Below, one piece after another: positions 34,167 to 42,366 of a stretch of 64,000 nucleotides of DNA. Every line of letters begins with the position of its first letter. Position 1 is the first letter of the stretch. The DNA is from Acidimicrobiaceae bacterium (GTDB lineage: Bacteria; Actinomycetota; Acidimicrobiia; Acidimicrobiales; RAAP-2): positions 1-64,000 of the forward strand of contig PKWW01000045.1 of the NCBI GenBank assembly GCA_003132165.1, given 5' to 3'. The notes below the pieces were generated by a model. It was not told the DNA's origin and ran no database searches. It worked only from the letters and a program-made list of their open reading frames with translations. The position numbers and the translations under genes are program-made.

Positions 34167-35066
34167 GTGTCCATGTCCGACCTGGCTCTCACGCAGACAC
34201 TCGACAATCAACTCTCGTCCAAGTACAACGACGTCGCCATTCTCCAGATGCAGATCGCTTCTGGTCAAGCGTTGAACCAACCGTCCGACAATCCGGCCGC
34301 GGTCACCCAGGTGCTGAGCCTCTCGAGTCAAGCGGCGCAGCTGACGAGTTGGCAAGCGAACGCCGAAACGGCGTCGTCGTGGCTGGGAACGGCGAACAAC
34401 ACCGCCAACAGCGCCCTGCAGGCCATGGGGTCGGCCAACACCCTTCTCCTGCAGGCCTCGAACCAGGGAACCCAGAGCGCGACCAGTTATGAAGCGGTGG
34501 GTCGCCAGTTGCAGGGGGTCGTCTCGAACCTGCTCCAGCTGGTCAATACCCAGTACGGCGGCCGGGCGTTGTTCGCCGGCACCTCAGCCTCCCCGACGGC
34601 CTACGACGCCAATGGCAACTACCTCGGCAACGCCGACACCCCGAGCGTCGTCATCGGCGCCGGCGCCGGCGCGGGCCAGCAGGTCGCCCTCTCGGTACCG
34701 GGGAGCGCGATGTTCGGGTCGGGCGCGGCGAACGTGTTTGCCACGTTGAGCACCGTCGCGAACGCTCTCATGACCGGTAGCCCCACAACGGCCCAGATCT
34801 CAACGGCGATCAACGCACTCGCCGGCAACATCGCCTCCGCCCAGCAGGCGAGCGTCATCCTCGGTAATGCCACGCAGCAGTCATCGATGGCGAACGCCTC
34901 GTTGACTACTCAACTCAGTAACGTGCAGGCCAATTCCGCCAACCTGAAGGACGTCAACATCGCCCAAGCGACGTCGCAGTTGGGCCTCGACACGACGAGT
35001 TACCAGGCAGCGCTCTGGGCGGCGTCCCAAGCGATTCCCGAGACCCTGATGAAGTTCATCGCATGA
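34167..35066 (+). CDS. flgL: Flagellar hook-associated protein 3 FlgL
   Basis: 299 residues of flagellin-like organisation. N-terminal IASGQALNQPSDNPAAVTQV matches the flagellin/FlgL D1 start. The C-terminal LKDVNIAQATSQLGLDTTSYQ-type segment matches the D0/D1 end. A GTG at 34167 or an ATG at 34173 could be the start, and neither has a strong ribosome site. It joins the hook to the filament with FlgK. Confidence 0.92.
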   Translation: MSMSDLALTQTLDNQLSSKYNDVAILQMQIASGQALNQPSDNPAAVTQVLSLSSQAAQLTSWQANAETASSWLGTANNTANSALQAMGSANTLLLQASNQGTQSATSYEAVGRQLQGVVSNLLQLVNTQYGGRALFAGTSASPTAYDANGNYLGNADTPSVVIGAGAGAGQQVALSVPGSAMFGSGAANVFATLSTVANALMTGSPTTAQISTAINALAGNIASAQQASVILGNATQQSSMANASLTTQLSNVQANSANLKDVNIAQATSQLGLDTTSYQAALWAASQAIPETLMKFIA

Positions 35067-35147
35067 TCGAATCCGGCCACTCTCGCTGCCCCGCAGCCCC
35101 TCGTCGGGCGGCGACCTACAATGACTGAACTTGAGAGAGAAGCCAGC

Positions 35148-35606
35148 ATGCTCACCGCTACCGCTCCCATTCACATCACGAGGATGGAGTTGACGTTTCA
35201 CCATGACCTGCCTGGGTTCAAAGGTGCACGCCACTTCATGATCGAGCCACTTGGTGAGCCGGATGCCGAGGTCTTCGCGAGCCTTCATTGTTCCGACACG
35301 GTCTACGTGCAGGAGGGCATGCCGGTGGACAATCTGGTACTGCTCGTGATGTCACCCGGGGCTTTCTGGCACGATTACGAAGTTCGCGTCGAGGACGCGT
35401 TGGTCGGCGAACTCGAACTGACCGAACCCGATGACGCCGCATTGCTCGTCATTGTGCACCCTAAGGATCCACTGACTGATTCCACGGTCAATCTTTACTC
35501 ACCAATTGTCTACAATCGTCGAACCGGAGCCGCCGACCAACTGGTGCCCGCGGCGAGCGAGCAAGAAGTCGGTTGGAGTATTCGTGCACCCTTTCCCAAT
35601 GAATGA
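35148..35606 (+). CDS. fliW: Flagellar assembly factor FliW
   Basis: 152 residues. FliW core: FHHDLPGFKGARHFMIEPL near the N-terminus, LVLLVMSPGAFWHDYEV, then a conserved NLYSPIVYNRR segment. I take the ATG at 35148, which has GAGAGAAG upstream. The ATG at 35121 lies in a TACAAT -10-like box and would overlap the promoter. FliW binds CsrA and flagellin in other bacteria, relieving translational repression when flagellin is exported. The flgN-flgK-flgL-fliW-csrA order is like that of Bacillus. Confidence 0.92.
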   Translation: MLTATAPIHITRMELTFHHDLPGFKGARHFMIEPLGEPDAEVFASLHCSDTVYVQEGMPVDNLVLLVMSPGAFWHDYEVRVEDALVGELELTEPDDAALLVIVHPKDPLTDSTVNLYSPIVYNRRTGAADQLVPAASEQEVGWSIRAPFPNE

Positions 35607-35621
35607 GATGATTGACACCGC

Positions 35622-35891
35622 ATGCTTTCATTGACCCGAGAAGTCGGACAACAGATTCTTATTGGTGACGACGTGGTGCTCACGGTTCTCTCGGTATCGG
35701 CGAATGGTCGAGTGCGACTCGGGATCGAAGCTCCGAAGCAGGTTCGCATCGATCGCAAAGAGGTGCTCGATCGGATCCGTCAGGCCAACATGGATTCCGC
35801 GAACACCGCTCCCGAGGTTGCGGTCGACGCCGCGGCGTGGGCAGCGTACGGCGCTCGTAGGGCCAACGCCCGGGCCAAACCACCCGAGTAG
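35622..35891 (+). CDS. csrA: Translational regulator CsrA (extended C-terminus)
   Basis: 89 residues. The first 55 are a standard CsrA: MLSLTREVGQQILIGDDVVL, then GRVRLGIEAPKQVRIDRKEV with the RNA-binding arginine. The alanine-rich tail of about 30 residues is longer than in classical 61-75 residue CsrA. It probably represses flagellin translation through GGA motifs and is titrated by FliW, whose gene ends 15 bases upstream. Confidence 0.93.
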   Translation: MLSLTREVGQQILIGDDVVLTVLSVSANGRVRLGIEAPKQVRIDRKEVLDRIRQANMDSANTAPEVAVDAAAWAAYGARRANARAKPPE

Positions 35892-36018
35892 CGCACGCCC
35901 AGGTGCAAGGACCGCTGTGGTAACCGGGCGATTCCCTGGCGCATTCCCTGAGGATTTCGCGAGTACCGGTTGTTGCGCCGGACGACCGAGCCGAACTCAG
36001 AGAGCCCTACCTGGCTGG

Positions 36019-36810
36019 CTATTCGACTTCGTTCTTGAGTTCGACTCGGAGATTGCGTAGGCCTTGTTGGATAAGTTGGGTCACCCTGGAGCGATCGATG
36101 CCTAAGGTGTCGGCGACCTCGCTCTTCTGGAAGCCCTCGAGGAAGTGCAGCACCAGAACCTGTCGCTGGCGCTCGGTGATGCGCAACAGCGCAGCCTTGA
36201 CGGCCTCGCGCATCGCGGCCAGATCGGCGGCGTCACTCGGCTCGATGCCCGAACCGGCCAGGAGACCCGCGGGGCCTTCGCCCACCATCGAAAGCGGCAC
36301 GAGGTAGCTTGACGTCGCCGCCACGTCGTCGAGTTCCATAATCTCTGCGACTGTCGCACCGAGGTACGTGGCGACTTCTTTCAGGGTTGGCGTGCGACGG
36401 AATTCAGCCTCGAGCGATTCGCGCGCAACCTGGTACGTGCGCACTCGCGCGCGCATCCTCTTGGGCAAGATGTCGTCGCGACGAAGTTCGTCGATGATCG
36501 CGCCCTGGATCCTGATCGTGGCGTAGGTTGCGAACTGAAATCCGCCCGCAGGATCGAATCGTTCTATGGCGTTGATCAGGCCAAACTGGCCACACGAACA
36601 CAACTCTTCCACTGTTTGAAATGAGCGCATGCGACGCGCCACACGATTCGCGACGAGCCTCACCAAAGGGGCATAGAAGATGACGAGTCGGTTGCGCTCA
36701 TTGACGGAGCGATTCGCGAAGTAGGCGGACCATAACTGTTGAGCGGCCTCGGGCGTCGTCGTATCTGCGGGGGCGGCATAGCGCCACCCCTCTCGCTGCA
36801 TCTCAGCCAT
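36019..36810 (-). CDS. fliA: FliA/WhiG-type flagellar sigma factor (sigma28 family)
   Basis: 263 residues. Region 2 is clear (VEELCSCGQFGLINAIERFD, then FATYATIRIQGAIIDELR), as are region 3 (LPKRMRARVRTYQVARESLE) and the region 4 helix-turn-helix (KSEVADTLGIDRSRVTQLIQ). The RIQGAIIDELR segment marks the FliA/WhiG group. AAAGGACAGG lies just before the ATG. It is convergent to csrA. It is the most likely reader of the six CTCAA-N18-CGT promoters. No copy of that motif lies before its own gene, so it is probably switched on by another factor. Confidence 0.95.
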   Translation of the reverse strand: MAEMQREGWRYAAPADTTTPEAAQQLWSAYFANRSVNERNRLVIFYAPLVRLVANRVARRMRSFQTVEELCSCGQFGLINAIERFDPAGGFQFATYATIRIQGAIIDELRRDDILPKRMRARVRTYQVARESLEAEFRRTPTLKEVATYLGATVAEIMELDDVAATSSYLVPLSMVGEGPAGLLAGSGIEPSDAADLAAMREAVKAALLRITERQRQVLVLHFLEGFQKSEVADTLGIDRSRVTQLIQQGLRNLRVELKNEVE

Positions 36811-37254
36811 ACGTCACCTGTCCTTTTACGAACCCTCGTTACCGCCGTATGGCCGTATCGAAATCTTTGGAAATGCTACACGTGAATTGGACGAATTCCA
36901 TAGGAAATTTGTGAACAATCTTCTCAAATGACAGAGGAGATAATTGGAAGTCCGACTCGCGGGTTCTTGCAACTGTTCGTCATCATGGAGGGTCAAAACT
37001 CGAAGGAGGTCCCCTACCCCCGACCGGAGGTCGAACCGCGCGCGTGGCTCGATCTTGGTCAACTTCGCACTCGCCGAGATGCTCACCCGGCCAAGGCTCC
37101 AGAGCAGCCATGGAAGGCCCGGTCAAGAATGCCCGACGTTCCTTCCAAGGAATCTGGGAGTTCCTGCTACGTGGACTGAACGACCGCAATGGCGCGATTT
37201 ACCTGTTCAACAGGGTTACCATGTTCCAAACCAAAACCAGGAGGAATGATAATA
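36811..37254. other. Intergenic region between fliA and permease
   Basis: 444 bases between two divergent genes with no convincing ORF. The fliA side is AT-rich. The permease side holds an inverted repeat (TGGAAGG at 37111-37117, CCTTCCA at 37141-37147) and a nested TTCCTTCCAAGGAA. A structured leader is possible, but I could not match a known riboswitch. Confidence 0.5.
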
Positions 37255-38703
37255 GTGAGTAGTCCATCAACAGAGCTCCAGCGCAACGCCATTGGATTGC
37301 GGGATGTTGTGTTCCAATCCATTTGTTCGATGGCGCCTGGTGCGGCCATCGCGGCGTCAATTCCATTCGGCTCGCCGCTCGGTGGCGGCGCTTTGCCCCT
37401 CGCAGTCATCTTCGCCTTCGTCGGAATCCTCTTTACCGCGTCCAGCATTGGCCAGCTCGCGAAGCACATCCCATCTTCGGGCTCCGTCGGAACCTACAGC
37501 GCCATTGGTCTTCGACCCTGGGTCGGATTCCTCGTCGGTTGGGGTTACGCCGCAGTGGAGGTGTTGATCGTTCCTCTGGTCATGCTGCAACTCGGTTACA
37601 CCGTGGCCGGTGAGTGGAACTCCAAGGTGCATTCATTCCCGCTGTCGAGTTGGTGGGTCTTCACCACCCTGGGTACGCTGTTCGTTTGCTACCTCGTATG
37701 GCTCGGTATTCGCACCTCTGCCAAGACAGCAACGATCTTTGGTTTTATCGAGATTGCCGTGTTCAGCCTGCTCTCCATCGTGTTGGTCTTCAAGGCCGGC
37801 GGTCACAACACGCTGGCCGTCTTCACGCCAAAGTATGCAAACGCTCCGGGCTACCACGGTTGGAGCGGCGTCATCGCCGGCTCGGTCTTCACCCTCCTCG
37901 CTTTCTCTGGGTTTGAAGCGGCCGCACCAATGGCAGAAGAGACCGAGAACCCTCGCAAGAACATTCCTAAGGCCATCATGATTGCCACGGTTTGCATTGG
38001 GGTGTTGTACGCCTTCTCAACGTACGCGGCTGACGTGGCGTACGGGCCGAGCAAGTTCAGTGGCTTCGCCGCTTCCGCGAATGGAGTGCCATGGGACGGC
38101 CTTGCCAACTCGGTGTCCATTGTGTTCTGGGCCCTGGTGTTGATTGCGATCATCAACTCAACGCTCGCCAACGCCATCGCCGGTACCAACGTCTTCACCC
38201 GTACGGCGTACGCCTTCGCTCGCGCGGGTGTCTTTCCCAAGTCGCTTGCCCGTCTCAACGCCAAGCACCGTTCACCTCAGAACGCTTTGATACTCCAGCT
38301 AATCCTGGGCTTGGCCATTGCCCTCATCTTGGGGGCGAAGTATGGCGCGACGACAGCCTTCGGGATCGTCGCCACTGGGCTTGTCGTCGTCGTCGTCGTC
38401 GTGTATGCCGTCACCAACCTCGCGTGCATTGGGTACTTCTCGAAGCACCGCCGCGAAGAGCGTCACTTGGGCCTGCACATCATCATTCCGATTCTTGGAT
38501 TCATCTTCTTGGTGCCGGGCTTCTTGAACTCGGCGGGCATCACAGGTATTCCGGGACTCAAGTTCATCGCCGCCCTCCCGGCGCCACTTTCTTACGGCGC
38601 GTGGGCTATGGGCGTATGGATGGTCGTTGGACTTATTTCACTGCTGGTACTTCGAGGCAAGTCACCAGCGGCGATCGAAGCGGTCGCAATCGTTCACGAG
38701 TAG
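37255..38703 (+). CDS. APC-superfamily amino-acid/amide permease
   Basis: 482 residues with about twelve membrane helices. The N-terminal APC signature is seen (MAPGAAIAASIPFGSPLGGG, residues about 25-45), and FSGFEAAAPMAEETENPRKNIPKA is matched in part by GFEAAAPMAEETENPRKN. AGGAGG at 37239-37244 is 10 bases before the GTG at 37255. An ATG at 37246 is only one base from it, so the GTG is the better start. A strong terminator follows, then a formamidase/acetamidase gene, suggesting uptake of an amide or amino acid related to that enzyme. Confidence 0.88.
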   Translation: MSSPSTELQRNAIGLRDVVFQSICSMAPGAAIAASIPFGSPLGGGALPLAVIFAFVGILFTASSIGQLAKHIPSSGSVGTYSAIGLRPWVGFLVGWGYAAVEVLIVPLVMLQLGYTVAGEWNSKVHSFPLSSWWVFTTLGTLFVCYLVWLGIRTSAKTATIFGFIEIAVFSLLSIVLVFKAGGHNTLAVFTPKYANAPGYHGWSGVIAGSVFTLLAFSGFEAAAPMAEETENPRKNIPKAIMIATVCIGVLYAFSTYAADVAYGPSKFSGFAASANGVPWDGLANSVSIVFWALVLIAIINSTLANAIAGTNVFTRTAYAFARAGVFPKSLARLNAKHRSPQNALILQLILGLAIALILGAKYGATTAFGIVATGLVVVVVVVYAVTNLACIGYFSKHRREERHLGLHIIIPILGFIFLVPGFLNSAGITGIPGLKFIAALPAPLSYGAWAMGVWMVVGLISLLVLRGKSPAAIEAVAIVHE

Positions 38704-38712
38704 GAACCAGCA

Positions 38713-38750
38713 ATGAAGGGCCCGCTCGCTTCACTGAGCGGGCCCTTCAT
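38713..38750 (+). terminator. Strong hairpin terminator
   Basis: A perfect 15-bp stem (38713-38727 with 38736-38750) around an 8-base loop, starting 9 bases after the permease stop. There is no long T-run. The stem strength makes termination, or at least attenuation into the amidase gene, likely. Confidence 0.85.
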
Positions 38751-38811
38751 CGTTGACCAGCCATGGCGAACGTGGCCAGATAATCTGGACCAAAGAACAA
38801 CGGAGTCCAGC

Positions 38812-39855
38812 GTGAGCACCAACGACATTGCCCCTGTCCTGAAGTATGAAATGGATCACGAGGGCGACGTGAGTCAACTCGTGTACACCTTTGGCGGCGT
38901 TGAAGGTCGCGTTTCCATTAAGCCCGGGACCGTGGTTGACACCAGCAGTCTTGACTGCTTCGCCGGAAAGATTCATTCAGAACATGACCTCGTCAGTGAT
39001 GTGTGCGACCACCGCTTCTTGAATCCACAAACCGGCCCTTTCTTTGTCGAAGGAGCGATGCCGGGAGATGTCCTTGCGGTCCACTTTGCCCGCATCGAGC
39101 CTCGAAACACCACCGGCTTCTCCACGACGGTCCCGCTCTTTGGGGCCCTCACCGCCAACGGCTTTACTCAAATGCTTCACGCGCCCCTGCCCGAAATGAC
39201 GTGGAGATACGACATTGACAAGGACAATCGCACGGTTCGCTACGAAGCTCGTGAGTCCGAGGCCATGTACACCCTTCCCCTTGATCCCATGCATGGGACG
39301 GTGGGCGTGGCACCAGCGCTCGGAGAAGCGCGCTCCGCTCTCACGCCGGGTGACTGGGGTGGCAACATGGATACGCCCGAAATGCGTACCGGCGTCACGT
39401 GCTACTTGGGCGTGAACGTCGAAGGCGCACTGTTCAGTTTCGGTGACGGACACGCCCGCCAAGGCGAAGGCGAGACCTGCGGCGTCGCCGTGGAGACAGC
39501 GATGGATACGGTGATGGTGATCGATCTGCTCAAGAATGTCACGCCCGTGCTGTGGCCGCGAATTGAGAGCGATACCGACATCATCACCACCGGCTCGACC
39601 AAACCGCTCGAGGACGCCTTTCGCATCAGCCACGCCCAAATGGTCCACTGGGTTGCTGAACTCACCGGTCTTTCAGTGATGGATTCGTACCAGTTCGTGT
39701 CCCAGGCAGTGCAAACGCCCGTCGCCAACGTGGTGGACACCAACTACACGATGGTGGCGAAAGTGAAGAAGGCCTACCTGCCGGGCATCAATCCGATGAA
39801 CGGCATCCACCAACGGCTCAAGGCTATTGGTGAGGCGTATCTCGCAACTCGTTAA
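38812..39855 (+). CDS. Formamidase/acetamidase family protein
   Basis: 347 residues. Family features are DHRFLNPQTGPFFVEGAMPG and GDVLAVHFARIEP near the N-terminus, then GEGETCGVAVETAMDTVM with the conserved glutamate and cysteine region. The GTG at 38812 has CGGAG 6 bases upstream and lies after the terminator. An ATG at 38713 in the same frame would sit inside the terminator stem and is rejected. It hydrolyses a short amide to ammonia and an acid. The true substrate is not known. A TTGACC box at 38753 may be its -35. Confidence 0.88.
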   Translation: MSTNDIAPVLKYEMDHEGDVSQLVYTFGGVEGRVSIKPGTVVDTSSLDCFAGKIHSEHDLVSDVCDHRFLNPQTGPFFVEGAMPGDVLAVHFARIEPRNTTGFSTTVPLFGALTANGFTQMLHAPLPEMTWRYDIDKDNRTVRYEARESEAMYTLPLDPMHGTVGVAPALGEARSALTPGDWGGNMDTPEMRTGVTCYLGVNVEGALFSFGDGHARQGEGETCGVAVETAMDTVMVIDLLKNVTPVLWPRIESDTDIITTGSTKPLEDAFRISHAQMVHWVAELTGLSVMDSYQFVSQAVQTPVANVVDTNYTMVAKVKKAYLPGINPMNGIHQRLKAIGEAYLATR

Positions 39856-39898
39856 CTCTGTTGCTGATTCAGTTCGTCTGCGTTGGGACCATCGCTGC

Positions 39899-39914
39899 GG
39901 ACGTGCGCACGTCC
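39899..39914. repeat. 16-bp perfect palindrome
   Basis: GGACGTGCGCACGTCC reads the same on both strands. It lies between the convergent amidase and desaturase genes. It could be a short terminator stem or a protein-binding site. No T-run follows. Confidence 0.6.
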
Positions 39915-40003
39915 GAGCGTCGCGGGCCGCGAGAGCGAGCGCGTTCACTTACGCGACGACCATCCGCAACAACTCGGTCGTCTACGCGACCTCCGGGCGG
40001 CCC

Positions 40004-40984
40004 CTAGACGTCGTCGCCTAGGGCGCCCTCGTTGAGAAAGCCAGGAGTGGTTGCGGCGCGCCAGAGAGCGAAGTAGTTGTCGAACGTGATCTGGTCGGTG
40101 ACGTACCCGGCGCGCTCGAGTTCGCGGTGGTAGGCGGGAAGATTGTGCCAGGGGATTCCCATGTCCACGTGGTGTGCGAGGTGCCAGCCCGTGTTGTAAG
40201 GGACGAACCAGAAACGAGCGAGCCAGTGTTGGCGGACATTATGGGTGGTGAGCCGACGATCGTCGCTCTTGGACATCCCGCCGTGTTCGGCGATCGCGCG
40301 CAGTCGGTTGAGCACGCGCCACTGGGTCATCCACGGCAGCCACCAGAACACGATGTACGACCACCAGGCGCCGGTGAGGAGCCAGAAGAGAACGAACATG
40401 ATGGCCTGCACCCCGAGAATGGACGCGGCCACCTTGCGGCTCGATGGTTTGATCACGGCTTCGACGATGGCCTTGAAGTTCTTGTAACCCGAGATGCCGA
40501 TCGCATCGCGTACGAGTCGACGTCGCAGGTCGCGCGGCTCGCAGGGGTAGCCCCGGTAGAAGGCGATATCGGGTTCTTCGGGGCCGAACTCCTCGCGGTG
40601 GTGGGCAAAGTGACTTCGCCGGTAGATCGAGATAGGTACGAGGGCGGGGTAGGCGATCAACCACTTGCCCACCCAGTCATTCGTGCGCTTGTTGGTGAAG
40701 AGCAGCTTGTGGGCGGCTTCGTGCATGAGAATCGCGAAGCGCGCGTGCATCGGGCCCATGAGCACGAAGACGACAACGGCGGCGATGATGCCCCAATGCA
40801 CGCCGAGATACGCCATGAGCCCGGTCCAGAACCAGACCATGGTGAGCGCGCGTATGTTGCGCCAATCCTCAATATGGCGATATTCGCTGCGCAGCGCAGG
40901 GATCGCCATTCCGTTCGCGAGCAGGCGCTGTGACGGCAGGACGTCGCTTAATTCGACGGGCACTGGTACGAGGGCGATGGTCAC
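40004..40984 (-). CDS. Membrane fatty-acid desaturase
   Basis: 326 residues with at least four membrane helices and the three histidine boxes of di-iron desaturases: HEAAH (88-92), HFAHH (125-129) and HLAHH near residue 272. The family introduces double bonds in acyl chains or hydroxylates lipids. The exact substrate cannot be told. The gene stands alone between a palindrome and a decayed ppc gene. Confidence 0.88.
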   Translation of the reverse strand: MTIALVPVPVELSDVLPSQRLLANGMAIPALRSEYRHIEDWRNIRALTMVWFWTGLMAYLGVHWGIIAAVVVFVLMGPMHARFAILMHEAAHKLLFTNKRTNDWVGKWLIAYPALVPISIYRRSHFAHHREEFGPEEPDIAFYRGYPCEPRDLRRRLVRDAIGISGYKNFKAIVEAVIKPSSRKVAASILGVQAIMFVLFWLLTGAWWSYIVFWWLPWMTQWRVLNRLRAIAEHGGMSKSDDRRLTTHNVRQHWLARFWFVPYNTGWHLAHHVDMGIPWHNLPAYHRELERAGYVTDQITFDNYFALWRAATTPGFLNEGALGDDV

Positions 40985-41056
40985 GATGTCATCATTATTG
41001 CTCTGGTTCGTCGCTGTCGTTGCGAATCTTGCAAGCGAATCACGTGGACCGTTCGG

Positions 41057-41479
41057 TCAGACCGTGTTTCGAAGGCCCGTCGCAATGCCGTTGATGGTGA
41101 GTAGCAAGGCCCGTTGGAGGACCTCGTCGACCTCGCCGCGCTTCATTCGTCCTTGACGGGCACGTTGGGCCTGTTCGGCGACGTTGGCGAGATGGAAGTA
41201 CATGGAGAATGCGCGTACGGGTTGGCTTGAGGTGGCGAGGTCGGGTTGAACCAACTGTTTGATGGTCTCGTCAAGATCGTCGTCACTCGTGAGGCGAACT
41301 CGCTCGAAGATTGTGAGGAAGTCACCTGAGGCCCGCCGGCGCAGGGTGTCGTCGAACCTTGATCCGAGGAGTCGCAGGTCGGCGTCCAAGGAGACCGGTG
41401 TCTGGATCCCCAGTTGCGGGGAGCGAGCGAAACCTTGGGCGACTTCGGAATCGGACTGACTGCTCGCATTACTGGACAT
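41057..41479 (-). pseudogene. ppc: Phosphoenolpyruvate carboxylase remnant: N- and C-termini joined
   Basis: The 140-residue frame reads like the two ends of PEP carboxylase. Residues about 33-105 match the N-terminal region (DADLRLLGSRFDDTLRRRAS, PVRAFSMYFHLANVAEQ). The last 25 residues match the extreme C-terminus (RALLLTINGIATGLRNT; family end AGLRNTG or AGMRNTG). Roughly 750 residues, including all catalytic and bicarbonate-binding parts, are missing without a frameshift. It cannot carboxylate PEP. It may be an in-frame deletion, an assembly collapse, or a small domesticated protein. Confidence 0.8.
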
Positions 41480-41589
41480 CGTTCAACGCAACAAAACGAG
41501 GGTGGGCTACGTCGACGCGGGGGAGATGAGACATTTTACGTGACGAAACCAGGAGAGCGATGGGACTGGAGGTAGCGGGCGGTCGATTG

Positions 41590-41748
41590 GTGACCAATGG
41601 TCATGCGGTTCCGTTTTTCGTGACCAAAGGCCTTAAACAAGGGCTTTGAGGGTGGGGTACCGTCGATTTATACCAGATTTTTCCTAAAACCCGTGCTCCG
41701 GCATTGGGGTCGGGGGGCGTTGGAATCGGGTCATTGTCACCGTGACCA
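41590..41748 (+). promoter_or_regulatory. Promoter and GTGACCA repeats before the oxidoreductase operon
   Basis: A sigma70-like promoter is seen: TTGAGG (41646-41651), 17 bases, TATACC (41669-41674). GTGACCA occurs at 41590, 41620 and 41742. The first is part of ATTGGTGACCAAT, a 6-bp inverted repeat. The first two are 30 bases apart, on one face of the helix, upstream of the promoter. An activator site is plausible. The gap from 41480 to 41775 has no gene. Confidence 0.45.
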
Positions 41749-41775
41749 TTCACGAGTCAAGGATTGGAAAAGAGA

Positions 41776-42366
41776 ATGTTCCAGGTACGGATACACGGAA
41801 GAGGCGGCCAGGGAGTGGTCACGGCCGCCGAAATCCTCTCGGTTGCGGCCTTCGCCGAGGGTCGCCACGCGCAGGCCTTTCCAAGTTTCGGTTCCGAGCG
41901 GACCGGGGCGCCCGTCGTCTCGTTCTGTCGGATCGACGACAAGGAGATTCGCACCCGCGAGCCAGTCATGGAGCCAGATGCCGTGATCGTGCAGGATGTC
42001 ACGCTGCTGCACCACGTCGACCTCTTCTCCGGTCTCTCTCGCGATGGTTACGTCCTGATCAACACCTCGCGGTCCTTTGGAGAACTCGACCTGGGGGACA
42101 TCTTCGCTGAGTTTCGACCCGAGCGGCTCTTGACCTGTCCCGCCACCGAGATCGCCATCGAGCACGTCGGGCGCCCCCTGCCCAACGCCGTGCTACTGGG
42201 CGGGTTCGCCGCCCTCACCAAGCAGGTCACCATGCAGGCCATCGACCAAGCGGTGAAGGAACGGTTCGAAGGAGTGGTGGGCGAACGCAACGTCGCCGCC
42301 GCCAACGCCGCGTTCAAGTTCGTTATCGACCGAGAAGAGGAGTTGGCCCGTGCTGCGTCAAATTGA
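41776..42366 (+). CDS. porC: 2-oxoacid:acceptor oxidoreductase gamma subunit
   Basis: 196 residues of the POR_G family: VRIHGRGGQGVVTAAEILSV at the N-terminus and PSFGSERTGAPVVSFCRI. The ATG at 41776, preceded by GGAAAAGAG, is preferred to a TTG 12 bases earlier. With the alpha and beta subunits it forms a CoA-dependent pyruvate or 2-oxoglutarate ferredoxin-type oxidoreductase. The last bases overlap the alpha-subunit start. Confidence 0.9.
   Translation: MFQVRIHGRGGQGVVTAAEILSVAAFAEGRHAQAFPSFGSERTGAPVVSFCRIDDKEIRTREPVMEPDAVIVQDVTLLHHVDLFSGLSRDGYVLINTSRSFGELDLGDIFAEFRPERLLTCPATEIAIEHVGRPLPNAVLLGGFAALTKQVTMQAIDQAVKERFEGVVGERNVAAANAAFKFVIDREEELARAASN

Noticed and set aside
36811..37254. Riboswitch (guanidine or similar) before the permease
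   Set aside because: Inverted repeats are present, but no conserved core of a guanidine or other known aptamer could be matched by eye.
36928..37262. Small genes in the fliA-permease gap
   Set aside because: Several short frames are open, but none has a ribosome site, a coding pattern or a recognisable product.
38713..38811. Amidase start at 38713
   Set aside because: The ATG is part of the 15-bp terminator stem, and the extra 33 residues are not like the family.
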